A DNA stretch of 64,000 nucleotides. Origin: Cyanobium sp. FGCU6. GTDB taxonomy: Bacteria; Cyanobacteriota; Cyanobacteriia; PCC-6307; Cyanobiaceae. Shown here piece by piece: positions 29,399-39,419 of the stretch (its first letter is position 1; each line of letters opens with the position of its first letter). The notes under the pieces are model-generated. The model saw nothing but the letters and a program-made list of their open reading frames with translations. It did not search any database and was not told the DNA's origin. Location of the stretch: contig JANWUR010000012.1 in the NCBI GenBank assembly GCA_024958655.1, positions 53,213 through 117,212 of the forward strand, read 5' to 3'. A program made the position numbers and the translations under genes.

Positions 29399-30131
29399 AG
29401 GGGAAGAACCGCCAGAACGCCCGGCCGATGATCTCCTGCCGGGGCAGGAACGGCCCGCCGGGCCAGAACCGCCCATCCCAGCTGTTGGCCCGGTTGTCGC
29501 CGAGCACCACCACGCTGCCGGGGGGCACCACGACGTCGAGGGGGCGGCAGGGGCCCATCCCCTGGGCATTCACCGGGCAGAGGTTCTGCACGTAGGGCTC
29601 CACAAGGGGGCGGCCGTCGATGCGCACCCGGCCGCGGGGATCCACCTGGATCCGCTCTCCGGGCAGGGCGATCACCCGTTTGATGTAGGCGTCGCAGGCC
29701 GGGTGCTGCACCCCGGGGAGGGAACCGATCAGCGGCAGATTCACGGGCAGGCAGCGCAACGGTCCCGGCTTGTTGCCGCTGGAGAGGATCGGATCGAAGT
29801 GATGGGGGGCGTGGAACACCACGATCTCGCCGCGCTCGGGCAGGCGGTTGCGGTAGCTGAGCTTTTCCACCAGCAGCCGGTCCTGCAGCTGGAGGCCGGG
29901 GAGCATCGAGCCGGACGGGATGTAGCGGGCCTCCAGAAGGAACTGGCGGATCCCCAGGGCGATGGCCAGGGTGATCAGCACACTGCGCCAGAACGCCCAG
30001 GGGCTCTCCTCGGGCTGGTCCTCGCGGCTGGGTTCGGGGCTGGGCGGCGCGATGCCTTTCTCGGCCTGGGGTTCCGTTGGGCTCAAGGCGATCGTGCGAC
30101 AGGGACCGGGGACGGCAGGCAGATTAGGCAC
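29352..30131 (-). CDS. lepB: signal peptidase I
   Basis: ARYIPSGSMLPGLQLQDRLLVEKLSYR, GDNRANSWDGRFWPGG; GTG start at 30131 inferred. Confidence 0.92.
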   Translation of the reverse strand: MPNLPAVPGPCRTIALSPTEPQAEKGIAPPSPEPSREDQPEESPWAFWRSVLITLAIALGIRQFLLEARYIPSGSMLPGLQLQDRLLVEKLSYRNRLPERGEIVVFHAPHHFDPILSSGNKPGPLRCLPVNLPLIGSLPGVQHPACDAYIKRVIALPGERIQVDPRGRVRIDGRPLVEPYVQNLCPVNAQGMGPCRPLDVVVPPGSVVVLGDNRANSWDGRFWPGGPFLPRQEIIGRAFWRFFPFNAMGPLGASTTPPR

Positions 30132-30153
30132 TCCCCTGCCTCCCGCGTTCCCG

Positions 30154-31674
30154 ATGGCGCGTCCCCGCTGGCATCGCACCCCGGTTCTGCCCGGGAGCCC
30201 TGTGGGCCGCTGGTGGGACCGCTTCGTGGCGATCTGGGCGGCGGTGAATCTGGGCTGGGTGGCCTTCGACATCACCTACGTCCCCCTGAGGACGTTCTGG
30301 CTCCAACGGAATCTCTATCCGATCCCCTCGGTGCCCCTGGCGGTGCCTCTGCGCGTTCTGCCGGATGTCACCCCCTGGATGGATCCGATCAAGGGGATCG
30401 AACCCCACCGCGAGACCGCCGCCTGGATCCGCAGCTTTGATCAGCTGGACAGTGCCATGGCCGCTCACCGACCTGGCGCCCCACTCAACCCCGTGCAGAA
30501 GCGGTTGCTGGCGATCCAGGGGGACCTCACCGCCCAGATGATCGACACCAATCCTTTCGCTGCCTCCAATGCGTCTGGAACTCTGGAGAAGATCAAGTCC
30601 CGTCTGCGGCGCGAGGCCGATCGTGACTCGGCCCGGCAGTCGGCCCTGTGGCTGCTGAGCCCTGCCGGCCTCGAGGCCCACCCCTGGCCGGAGCAGGAGC
30701 GTTTCTGGCGCCAGCGGGTGCTGCCGCTGGTGGAAACCAACTACTGGCGCTCGATCGACGAGAACGGGCGTCCCACCGACCACTTCTGGCGCTACGACCT
30801 GCTGCTGTTCCAGAGCGTCTTCGCCCTCGACGTCCTGGTGCGGGTGCGCCGGTTGCGGCGGCGGCTTCCCGGCCTCAGCTGGGGCGAGGCCCTGCTGCGG
30901 CGCTGGATCGACCTCCCGCTGCTGCTTCCCTTCTGGCGCTGGCTTCGGGTGGTGCCAGTGCTGGAGCGGCTCCAGACCAGCGGTCTGATCAACATCGAAC
31001 CGCTGCGGGCGGTGGTGAGCCGGGCGGTGGTCGCCCTGCTGGCGGTCGAACTGTTCGAGGTGCTGGCCCTGCAGCTGATCGATGGGTTCCAGGGGCTGAT
31101 CCGCTCCCGTCGCTGGCCCGGCCGCATCCGTGCTCTGCGCAGCCACCAGAGCGTGGTCAGCAACGACGAGCGCGAACTGGTGGAACTGGTACGGATCTGG
31201 GCGCCGCTGCTGCTGGTGCAGGTCGCCCCTCGGCTGGCCCCGGAGCTCCAGGGGGTGCTCGGCCATGCCTTGCAGCAGAGCCTGCAGAGCGCCATGGTGC
31301 CGCCGCCGCTGCGAGGTCTGCAGCCTCTGCTGGAAGTGGAACGTGGAGTCTCCCGCCAGGTGGCGAGCGGCATGGTGGACAGTCTGCTCGACCTCAGCCG
31401 CAGCACCGGTGAGCGACTGGGTCGCCGCGACGACCAGCAGCTCGAACTGCTGGAGCGGTGCATTGACCGCTTCTGGGAGGAACTGGCCGCGGCCCTCGAG
31501 AGCGGTCCTGCCCTGGAACGGTCGCAGCAGCTGCTCTGTGCCCTGTTGGAGGAGTTCAAGGCCAATTATCTCAGCCAGATCAGCCGAGCGGGCATCGAGG
31601 GCCTGATCGACGAACTGGATCAGCTGATGGTGAAAGGGGTCAGGCCAGGGTCTTCGACCACTCCAGATCCTTGA
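30154..31674 (+). CDS. conserved membrane protein with voltage-sensor-like segment
   Basis: ATG 30154; VNLGWVAFDITYVPLRTFWLQ...LLLFQSVFALDVLVRVRRLRRR...RWIDLPLLLPFWRWLRVVPVLERLQTSGLI. Confidence 0.7.
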   Translation: MARPRWHRTPVLPGSPVGRWWDRFVAIWAAVNLGWVAFDITYVPLRTFWLQRNLYPIPSVPLAVPLRVLPDVTPWMDPIKGIEPHRETAAWIRSFDQLDSAMAAHRPGAPLNPVQKRLLAIQGDLTAQMIDTNPFAASNASGTLEKIKSRLRREADRDSARQSALWLLSPAGLEAHPWPEQERFWRQRVLPLVETNYWRSIDENGRPTDHFWRYDLLLFQSVFALDVLVRVRRLRRRLPGLSWGEALLRRWIDLPLLLPFWRWLRVVPVLERLQTSGLINIEPLRAVVSRAVVALLAVELFEVLALQLIDGFQGLIRSRRWPGRIRALRSHQSVVSNDERELVELVRIWAPLLLVQVAPRLAPELQGVLGHALQQSLQSAMVPPPLRGLQPLLEVERGVSRQVASGMVDSLLDLSRSTGERLGRRDDQQLELLERCIDRFWEELAAALESGPALERSQQLLCALLEEFKANYLSQISRAGIEGLIDELDQLMVKGVRPGSSTTPDP

Positions 31675-31993
31675 ATCCCGTCAGGATGCTGCCTCCGCTG
31701 GTCACCAGGAAGGGGCGCTTGATCAGCCGCCCATCCGCAGACAGGGCCGCAAGGGCTTGCTCATCGTCCATGGCCCTGACCCGTTCGCCGCCGAGGGCCC
31801 GGTAACTCTGGCCGCTGGTATTGAAAAGACGGCCGCGCCCCAGTTGGACCAGGGCCTGGCGAAGCTCGTCGGACCCTGGTGGCGTGGTGGTGATGTCGAT
31901 AATCTCCACGGGGATGGAGCGTTCCCTGAGCCAGGCGAGGGCCTTTCGGCAGGTGCCACAGGGGCCGTAGCCGTAGAAGCGGTGGGCGCTCAT
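31640..31993 (-). CDS. ArsC/Spx-family thioredoxin-fold protein
   Basis: 117 aa; RFYGYGPCGTCRKALAWLRERSIPVEIIDITTTPPGSDELRQAL (CxxC). Confidence 0.88.
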   Translation of the reverse strand: MSAHRFYGYGPCGTCRKALAWLRERSIPVEIIDITTTPPGSDELRQALVQLGRGRLFNTSGQSYRALGGERVRAMDDEQALAALSADGRLIKRPFLVTSGGSILTGFKDLEWSKTLA

Positions 31994-32010
31994 CCCCTTC
32001 CCCCTTCAGA

Positions 32011-32373
32011 TCACTTCCGACCGACAAGGGCCTTGAGCGCTCCCACCAGACTGTTGGAACCCTTGCCCACGCCGGAGGCAGGATTGGTGCGCACGGTCAC
32101 GTCGCCATTGACGGTGGTGCGGCAGCTGAGCCGGTAGTTGGCCGGCCGGTCGGCGAGGTAGACCTCTTCGACATCACTGCGGGGGGAGAGGTTGCGCTCA
32201 CCCTCGAGAACCTCCATCACGCAGGTGCCGCACTGGCCCAGTCCGCCGCAGTTGTTGAGATTGTTCAACCCGGTGTAAGGGTTGATGCCGGCATCCAGGG
32301 CGGCTCTGCGCAGGTTGGCACCCTCGATGCACCCGACCTGCTGGCCTTCGCGTTCGAACCGGATGGTGGGCAC
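32011..32373 (-). CDS. 2Fe-2S ferredoxin
   Basis: GTG 32373; PTIRFEREGQQVGCIEGANLRRAALDAGINPYTGLNNLNNCGGLGQCGTCVMEVLEG...RLSCRTTV, CX5CX2C..C cluster ligands. Confidence 0.9.
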   Translation of the reverse strand: MPTIRFEREGQQVGCIEGANLRRAALDAGINPYTGLNNLNNCGGLGQCGTCVMEVLEGERNLSPRSDVEEVYLADRPANYRLSCRTTVNGDVTVRTNPASGVGKGSNSLVGALKALVGRK

Positions 32374-32502
32374 GGGAATTCTGGGGGAGGGCGTCGCCCA
32401 ACTTAAGGCACGTCCCGCACCTTCCGGCAGCCTCTCCTCCACCTGCAACGGAGTGTTGGCGGGCGAGGTCCGTAGCATGAAGGCAACACGCTGAGTTGCG
32501 AG

Positions 32503-33198
32503 TTGAGTGTGGTGAGCCCTGCCGTTCCTCCCTCTCCCGAGCCTGGCTACGACCGCCTGGCTCCACGACTGATCCCCGGCTACGCCAGCCTCGCTCGCCT
32601 GGCTGTTGCCCTGCTCGCGTCTTCGCCTCTGGCCTCCTCGACGGAAGCGTCGGTGCTGGTGGCGGGCTGCGGCACCGGTTCTGAGCTGCTGGAAGCCCGG
32701 GCCCAGCGTCCCGACTGGCATCTCACCGCCATCGATCCATCCGCCACGCTGCTGGAGGTGGCCCGAGGCCGCCTGGATGCCGCAGCGCCCTCCATCGACT
32801 GGCGCTGCACCCGGGTCGAGGATCTGGGGGTGGAGGCCGCCTTCGACGGGGCTCTCTCGGTGCTGGTGCTCCAGTCCCTCCCCGACGACGGCAGCAAGCT
32901 GGCATTCCTCTCCGCTCTGGCCCGCAGCCTTCGCCCCGGTGGCCAACTGGTCCTGGTCGACCTGATGCGACCAGAGCGATCAGCGCTCCAGGCCCAGGTG
33001 GAGCTCGCCTGGGGGCAGTTTCAGCGCGCCGGTGGCGAGAGCGGCGACCCCGGCACGTTGGCGTCCCGGGTGGAGGCACCCCATCCGATCGGACCGGCGC
33101 GCCTCGCTGCCCTGGCCGAAGCGTCCGGCTTCGGCGACCCGGCACCGGTGTTCAAGGCGCTCAACTTCGAGGGGTTCCTGCTGCAGCGCCGCAGCTGA
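32503..33198 (+). CDS. class I SAM-dependent methyltransferase
   Basis: VLVAGCGTGSELLEARAQRPDWHLTAIDPSATLLEVAR... motif I; exact start uncertain. Confidence 0.88.
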   Translation: MSVVSPAVPPSPEPGYDRLAPRLIPGYASLARLAVALLASSPLASSTEASVLVAGCGTGSELLEARAQRPDWHLTAIDPSATLLEVARGRLDAAAPSIDWRCTRVEDLGVEAAFDGALSVLVLQSLPDDGSKLAFLSALARSLRPGGQLVLVDLMRPERSALQAQVELAWGQFQRAGGESGDPGTLASRVEAPHPIGPARLAALAEASGFGDPAPVFKALNFEGFLLQRRS

Positions 33199-33615
33199 AG
33201 CGGCGCCGCCAGGCGCCTGCTCTCGACTGGAATCAACGTGGGAGTGGGCCTGTTTCTCAGGCGCCAAGCACCCGACCGGAAGCGTAGGCCAATCCGTCCA
33301 CTACCAACCAACTGCTGATAGTGGTAAGACTTGCTTCCTTGTTTGTGGAGGTCCGTAAGAACAAGACCACAATTTTCACCTGGTTGGGGGCGATCTGACG
33401 GATGCTCGTGATGCCGTCCACGCGGGGATCGGCGGTGGGGATACTGTGCAGCGGGCGAACCGGGCGCCGCTGTCGATCAGGTGCGGGATGCCGATCGGTC
33501 GCGCGGTCAGGAGGAAGACGGCGATGGTGGGCTCCTCACAGGATCACGATCGCATCGAGGGGGAGCCGTCCTTGTCGAGGGTGTTGGACACGAAGCCGTT
33601 GCCGAGCTGTACCGA

Positions 33616-33897
33616 TCAGCGCTGGAGAGAGGTGGGAAAAGCCACGGGCGAGGGCTCCTGTCGATCCCCCAGCACGCTGGCCAGGGGAACGGCCAGAGTC
33701 AGCAACGCAATGCCGATGCCCGCAAGAACACCCAGCGGCGAGGTCACCAGATCGGGGTCAGCCGGGGAGGCGACATCCTGACCGTGGGAGGGGAGGAAGG
33801 TGCTGCGTCCGGGAGGCTCCTCTGCGCTTTCCACTTCGTCAGCTGCCCTGAGAGGGCTGTACGGCTCGGCGAGGATGGAAGAGGAAGGTAGGGTCAT
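33616..33897 (-). CDS. small single-TM protein
   Basis: 93 aa from ATG 33897: MTLPSSSILAEPYSPLRAADEVESAEEPPGRSTFLPSHGQDVASPADPDLVTSPLGVLAGIGIALLTLAVPLASVLGDRQEPSPVAFPTSLQR. Confidence 0.5.
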   Translation of the reverse strand: MTLPSSSILAEPYSPLRAADEVESAEEPPGRSTFLPSHGQDVASPADPDLVTSPLGVLAGIGIALLTLAVPLASVLGDRQEPSPVAFPTSLQR

Positions 33898-34040
33898 GGG
33901 GGCCGGAGCCCCGATCCAACCGTCAGAACGGCCGAACCAGGTGACATCCGTGGTTGGTCTTGGAAAAAAGAATTCTGCCAGCAAACCGAAGGGATGCCAG
34001 GTTCGGTTCACCGATCCGGTTTGGTGGCGGCGGAACCGCT

Positions 34041-34538
34041 TCAAGCCGCCGGTCGCGCCTGGGACTGCTGGCGGTGGGCGGCCAGGTCGGTGGGGCCGCC
34101 GTCGAGCGCATCGAGACGCTGGCGGATTGAGCGGAGTTCCTCAAGGATTGAGGTGAGAATCTGCTGGGTGGCGGTGGAGGGCGAATTCAACACCTCGACG
34201 GTGACCTCCTTGATGCGCAGCACATCGCGGGCGAACCTGGCCACCTCGTTGGGGTGGAAGAGCAGTGGTTCCTTCTGATCGCTGCGGTATTCGGGATTGA
34301 GTTTGCGAGCGTTGAAGGGCGGATTGAGATTGCGGGGATCGGTGTTCGTGTAGCGATAGACCGACGCCCGGGAACGGTTGAGAGCTTTCTGTACGTCTTC
34401 GATACCGATCAGGACCTCTTCGCCACCATCGGCCCCCTCCTCGCCTCCAACCATGGCGTGGCGAGCCACGTACCCATCGAGGATCTCGTGCGCGCCGCCG
34501 GTTGTGGCCGGAACGATCGAACCAGAGGGCGCAAGCAT
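34041..34538 (-). CDS. putative HTH DNA-binding protein
   Basis: From ATG 34538; EEVLIGIEDVQKALNRSRASVYRYTNTDPRNLNPPFNARKLNPEYRSDQKEPLLFHPNEVARFARDVLRIKEV, MerR/excisionase-like HTH followed by coiled-coil tail. Confidence 0.7.
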   Translation of the reverse strand: MLAPSGSIVPATTGGAHEILDGYVARHAMVGGEEGADGGEEVLIGIEDVQKALNRSRASVYRYTNTDPRNLNPPFNARKLNPEYRSDQKEPLLFHPNEVARFARDVLRIKEVTVEVLNSPSTATQQILTSILEELRSIRQRLDALDGGPTDLAAHRQQSQARPAA

Positions 34539-34696
34539 GAGACGGAAATTGGACTGACTGGATTCGAGTCGTGACCCTAGCAGAGGTTGGCTGCCGGGAC
34601 CGATCGGCACGGACACTCCTGGGGGTCGCCTTCGCCACGCCGGGGAGTCCTCCGGGCTGAGTGATAGCGTCCGCCCCCCTCCCATCCGCCTCCCCC

Positions 34697-36508
34697 ATGC
34701 GCGTGTCCCGCCTGCTGCTGGTGACGCTCCGGGACGATCCCGCCGAAGCGGAGATTCCTTCTCACAGGCTGTTGCTGAGGGCGGGGTACATCCGCAGAGT
34801 GTCGTCCGGCATTTATGCCTACCTGCCCCTGCTCTGGCGGGTGCTGCAGAAAATTGCCGCGATTGTGCGTGAGGAGATGAACGCGATCGGGGCCCTTGAG
34901 ACCTTGCTGCCCCAGCTGCAACCCGCTGAGCTCTGGCGGCGCAGCGGCCGCTGGGCCGGCTACACCGCCGGCGAGGGCATCATGTTTCATCTCGAGGACC
35001 GCCAGGGGAGGGAGATGGGTCTTGGCCCCACCCACGAAGAAGTGATCACCGATCTGGCGGCTGATCTCATCCGCTCCTACCGTCAGTTGCCCGTATGTCT
35101 TTACCAGATCCAGACAAAATTCCGCGATGAGATCCGTCCCCGCTTCGGGCTGATGCGCGGTCGCGAATTCATCATGAAGGATGCCTATTCGTTCCACGCA
35201 GATGAAGCCTGTCTGCGCAGCACTTACGAGGCGATGGATAGCGCCTATCGCCGCATCTTCGAGCGCTGTGGTCTGAGGGCGGTGGCCGTGGAAGCCGACA
35301 GCGGAGCCATCGGCGGCTCCGCCAGCCAGGAGTTCATGGTCACCGCTGAGGCGGGCGAGGATCTGGTGCTCTCCAGTCCCGATGGCCGTTACGGGGCCAA
35401 CCAGGAGCGGGCGGTTTCGCTCCCGGCCGATCCGGTCCCCCTGGAAATCAGCGAATGCCGGGAGCTGTCCACCCCCGGCACCGCCTCGATTGAGGCTCTC
35501 TGCTCAGGCCATGGTTTCGATCCCACCCAGACGGTGAAGGTGCTGCTGCTGCTGGCCCGATTCGCCGACGGCGGCCTCCAGCCTCTGCTGGTGTCCCTGC
35601 GGGGCGATCAGCAGCTCAACGAGGTGAAGCTCGCCAATGCGGTGGCCACGCGCCAGCCTCCGTGCGGTGGGCTGCTTGACATCACACCGCTCACTGCCGA
35701 ACAGGTGGAGGCCGAAGGGCTGAAGCCCCTTCCCTTCGGATTTGTCGGACCCCATCTGGAAGATGCGGTACTGAAGGGTGCCAGGCGCTGGCAGCCGCGC
35801 TTCCTGCGCCTGGCCGATCCCACGGCGGTGGATCTGCAGCGATTCGTCTGCGGGGCCAACGCGACGGATAGCCATCTGGCCGGTGCGGCCTGGGGTGAGC
35901 TCACGCCTGCACCGGAGGCCGTGGACCTGCGAGCGGCCCAGCCCGGGGATCGCTGCCTCCATGATCCCTTCCAGCGGTTGGAGGCGGCTCGGGGTATCGA
36001 AGTGGGCCACATCTTCCAGCTTGGTCGCAAATATTCCGAAGCTCTCGACGCTCGTTTCACCACCGAGGGCGGGGTGGAGGAGGCCCTGTGGATGGGCTGT
36101 TACGGCATCGGAGTGTCCCGGCTGGCACAGGCGGCCGTGGAGCAGCACCACGACGGCGCCGGCATCCGCTGGCCGGTTGCGATCGCCCCTTTCGAACTGC
36201 TGATTGTGATTGCTTCCGCCCAGGATCCGCTCCAGGTGTCCCTGGCGGAACAGCTCTACGAGCGGCTGACTGCTGCCGGCGTGGAGGTGCTGCTTGACGA
36301 CCGGGACGAGCGGGCCGGGGTGAAGTTCAAGGATGCCGATCTGATCGGCATCCCCTGGCGCCTGGTGGTGGGCCGGGGGGCCGCAGAGGGCCGGGTCGAA
36401 GTGGTGGAGCGGGCTGTGGGTGAGCGCCGTGACCTGGAGGTGGACGCCGCCGTGGCTGACCTCACGGCGGCGATCAGCCGCCAGCGCTCCCGCCGGCCGG
36501 GGGTCTGA
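34697..36508 (+). CDS. proS: prolyl-tRNA synthetase
   Basis: MRVSRLLLVTLRDDPAEAEIPSHRLLLRAGYIRRVSSGIYAYLPLLWRVLQKI..., bacterial-type ProRS with YbaK-like insert. Confidence 0.96.
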   Translation: MRVSRLLLVTLRDDPAEAEIPSHRLLLRAGYIRRVSSGIYAYLPLLWRVLQKIAAIVREEMNAIGALETLLPQLQPAELWRRSGRWAGYTAGEGIMFHLEDRQGREMGLGPTHEEVITDLAADLIRSYRQLPVCLYQIQTKFRDEIRPRFGLMRGREFIMKDAYSFHADEACLRSTYEAMDSAYRRIFERCGLRAVAVEADSGAIGGSASQEFMVTAEAGEDLVLSSPDGRYGANQERAVSLPADPVPLEISECRELSTPGTASIEALCSGHGFDPTQTVKVLLLLARFADGGLQPLLVSLRGDQQLNEVKLANAVATRQPPCGGLLDITPLTAEQVEAEGLKPLPFGFVGPHLEDAVLKGARRWQPRFLRLADPTAVDLQRFVCGANATDSHLAGAAWGELTPAPEAVDLRAAQPGDRCLHDPFQRLEAARGIEVGHIFQLGRKYSEALDARFTTEGGVEEALWMGCYGIGVSRLAQAAVEQHHDGAGIRWPVAIAPFELLIVIASAQDPLQVSLAEQLYERLTAAGVEVLLDDRDERAGVKFKDADLIGIPWRLVVGRGAAEGRVEVVERAVGERRDLEVDAAVADLTAAISRQRSRRPGV

Positions 36509-36544
36509 GCAGTTCCTAAGATTCCGAGAATTCGCTTCCCTGCC

Positions 36545-36991
36545 ATGCGCGCCCTCCTGCGACGGATCTCCGCCTGGATGGACGAGTGGATCGGCAGGCG
36601 TCTGCCGGTGGCTCTCACCGCCCTTGCTCTTGTGCTCTCGCTCGGCCTCACTGCCTGCAGCGGCTCAAGCACCGGCCTTACCGGCAACTACGTGGACGAC
36701 ACCGTGAGTGTGGCCCGCTCTCTTCTGGGCACCATCGCCCTGTCCGCGGACGACCCCGGACGGGGGGAGGCCGAGACCCAGGCTCGATCCCTGATCAACG
36801 ATTACACCGCCCGCTATCGCCCCCGCCGGGATGTGAACGGCCTCGGTTCGTTCACCACCATGCAGACCGCCCTCAACTCCCTGGCCGGTCACTACACCAA
36901 TTACCCCAACCGTCCCCTCCCCGATGCCCTGCGCACCCGGCTGGAGAAGGAGCTGCACCGGGCGGAGACCTCGGTGGTGCGGGGTGCCTGA
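36545..36991 (+). CDS. psb27: photosystem II assembly lipoprotein Psb27
   Basis: LSLGLTACSGSSTGLTGNYVDDTVSVARSLLGTIAL..., lipobox and Psb27 core. Confidence 0.93.
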   Translation: MRALLRRISAWMDEWIGRRLPVALTALALVLSLGLTACSGSSTGLTGNYVDDTVSVARSLLGTIALSADDPGRGEAETQARSLINDYTARYRPRRDVNGLGSFTTMQTALNSLAGHYTNYPNRPLPDALRTRLEKELHRAETSVVRGA

Positions 36992-37077
36992 TGCCAGGGT
37001 TCGTGCGTTTCCTTTGACGGATCGCCCCTCCATCTGACAGGCTCTCGGATTGTGCTCAGAAGCGGCCGCGGGCCGCC

Positions 37078-38397
37078 GTGTCCTTGGCCAACGTTGTCGT
37101 CATCGGTGCACAGTGGGGCGACGAGGGGAAGGGAAAGATCACCGACCTGTTAAGCCGATCCGCCGACGTTGTGGTTCGTTATCAGGGCGGTGTGAATGCC
37201 GGCCACACGATCGTCGTCGATGACCGCGTTCTCAAGCTTCACCTGATTCCCTCCGGCATCCTCTACCCCGACACCACCTGCCTGATCGGCTCGGGCACCG
37301 TGGTCGATCCGAAGGTGATGCTCAAAGAGATCGACACCCTGATTGATTTCGGCATTGATGTCTCCGGCCTGAAGCTTGCTTCCACGGCTCATGTCACGAT
37401 GCCCTACCACCGCCTGCTCGATCTGGCGATGGAGCAGCGCCGGGGTGAGCGACGCATCGGCACCACAGGCCGCGGCATCGGTCCCACCTACGCCGACAAG
37501 TCGGAGCGAAACGGCATCCGCGTGATCGACCTCCTCGATCCAGAGCGGCTGCGCGATCGCCTCCTCGGGCCGCTGGGCGAAAAGAACGACCTGATGCAGA
37601 AGGTCTACGGGCTCGGCCCCCTCGATCCGGAAGAGGTGATCGAGGAGTACGCCTCCTACGGCCGCCGGCTCGCTCCCCACGTGGTGGATTGCACCCGCAC
37701 GATCCACGAGGCGGCCCGGGCCCGCAAGAACATCCTGTTCGAGGGCGCCCAGGGGACCCTGCTGGATCTCGACCATGGCACTTACCCCTACGTCACCTCC
37801 TCCAATCCCGTGAGCGGTGGTGCCTGTATCGGGGCTGGGGTGGGACCCACCCTGATCGACCGGGTGATCGGGGTGGCCAAGGCTTACACCACCCGGGTGG
37901 GCGAAGGGCCCTTCCCCACAGAGCTGGAGGGCAGTCTCAACGATCACCTCTGCGACCGGGGCGGCGAGTTCGGTACCACCACCGGCCGGCGGCGCCGCTG
38001 CGGCTGGTTCGATGGGGTCATCGGCCGCTATGCCGTGGAAGTCAACGGGCTCGACTGCCTGGCGATCACCAAGCTCGACGTGCTCGACGAACTCGATGAG
38101 ATCCAGGTGTGCGTGGCCTACGAGCTCGACGGCCACCGGATCGAGCACTTCCCCAGCAGCGCGGAAGACTTCGCCCGTTGCCAGCCGATCTACGAAACTC
38201 TTGCGGGCTGGCAGTGCTCCACCGCCGATTGCCGCAGCCTCGACGATCTGCCCGCCACCGCCATGGCCTACCTGCGCTTCCTGGCGGAGCTGATGGAGGT
38301 TCCGATCGCCATCGTGTCGCTCGGGGCTCAGCGCGATCAAACGATCGTCGTCGAAGACCCCATCCACGGTCCCAAGCGGGCCCTGCTCAGCGTCTGA
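37078..38397 (+). CDS. purA: adenylosuccinate synthase
   Basis: [22 protein letters not shown]...[14 protein letters not shown]... Confidence 0.97.
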   Translation: MSLANVVVIGAQWGDEGKGKITDLLSRSADVVVRYQGGVNAGHTIVVDDRVLKLHLIPSGILYPDTTCLIGSGTVVDPKVMLKEIDTLIDFGIDVSGLKLASTAHVTMPYHRLLDLAMEQRRGERRIGTTGRGIGPTYADKSERNGIRVIDLLDPERLRDRLLGPLGEKNDLMQKVYGLGPLDPEEVIEEYASYGRRLAPHVVDCTRTIHEAARARKNILFEGAQGTLLDLDHGTYPYVTSSNPVSGGACIGAGVGPTLIDRVIGVAKAYTTRVGEGPFPTELEGSLNDHLCDRGGEFGTTTGRRRRCGWFDGVIGRYAVEVNGLDCLAITKLDVLDELDEIQVCVAYELDGHRIEHFPSSAEDFARCQPIYETLAGWQCSTADCRSLDDLPATAMAYLRFLAELMEVPIAIVSLGAQRDQTIVVEDPIHGPKRALLSV

Positions 38398-38417
38398 ACG
38401 TGAACGCCCTCTCCCCA

Positions 38418-39419
38418 ATGACCCCCCTCCCCCCGAAGAGCCTCGATGTCGTCGGCATCGGCAATGCCATCGTCGACGTGCTGGTGCAGGCCGACGATGC
38501 CTTCCTTGACGACCACGGCCTCACCAAGGGAACCATGGCCCTGATCGACGAGGCCCAGGCCGAGCGGCTCTACGGCTCGGTGGGCCCGGGCCTCGAGACC
38601 TCCGGTGGATCCGCCGCCAACACCCTGGCGGGCATCGCCCAGCTCGGCGGCAGGGCGGGCTTCATCGGCCGCGTCCGCGACGATCAGCTCGGCGCGATCT
38701 TCAGCCATGACATCCGCTCGGTGGGGGCACGCTTCGACACCCCCGCCGCCACCACCGGCCCCTCCACGGCCCGCTGCCTGATCCTGGTCACCCCGGATGC
38801 CCAGCGCACCATGTGCACCTACCTGGGCGCTTCGGTGCAGCTCGACCCTGACGATCTCGATCTTGACCTCGTCCGTCAGGCCCGGGTGCTCTATCTGGAG
38901 GGTTATCTCTGGGATAGTCCCGAGGCCCAGCGGGCCTTCGTGGCTGCTGCCGAGGCGGCCCGTGAGGCTGGAGGCGAGGTCGCCCTGTCCCTGTCGGACG
39001 CCTTCTGCGTGGATCGCCATCGCGACAGCTTCCGCGAGCTGGTCGACGGCCATGTCGACATCCTGTTCGCCAACGAGATGGAGATCACCTCGCTCTACAA
39101 GGCCGACAGCTTCGAGCAGGCGGCCGCCGAAGTGCGGGGGCGTTGCCGGATCGCCGCCCTCACCCGCAGTGAGCTCGGTTCCCAGGTTCTGGCGGGGGAG
39201 GAGTCCATTCCAATCGAGCCCTTTCTACTGGGGGAGCTGGTGGACACCACCGGTGCCGGTGATCTCTACGCCGCCGGTTTTCTGCATGCCTACACCCGTG
39301 GCGCGAGCCTTGAGCGCTGCGGCCGGCTGGGATCCCTCTGCGCCGGCCAGGTGGTCACCCAGCTCGGTCCCCGTCCCCAGAGCTGCCTGCGGGAGCTGAT
39401 GGAACGGCATCTGGACTAG
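38418..39419 (+). CDS. PfkB-family sugar/nucleoside (adenosine-type) kinase
   Basis: MTPLPPKSLDVVGIGNAIVDVLVQADDAFLDDHGLTKG...GGSAANTLAG...DTTGAGDLYAAGFL. Alternative GTG start at 38400. Confidence 0.92.
   Translation: MTPLPPKSLDVVGIGNAIVDVLVQADDAFLDDHGLTKGTMALIDEAQAERLYGSVGPGLETSGGSAANTLAGIAQLGGRAGFIGRVRDDQLGAIFSHDIRSVGARFDTPAATTGPSTARCLILVTPDAQRTMCTYLGASVQLDPDDLDLDLVRQARVLYLEGYLWDSPEAQRAFVAAAEAAREAGGEVALSLSDAFCVDRHRDSFRELVDGHVDILFANEMEITSLYKADSFEQAAAEVRGRCRIAALTRSELGSQVLAGEESIPIEPFLLGELVDTTGAGDLYAAGFLHAYTRGASLERCGRLGSLCAGQVVTQLGPRPQSCLRELMERHLD

Noticed and set aside
28016-29569. 517-aa minus strand ORF
   Set aside because: Antisense to the dihydroorotase-like gene and out of frame with lepB; shadow composition.
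29229-30440. 403-aa + strand ORF
   Set aside because: Antisense to lepB, which has SGSM and GDN motifs.
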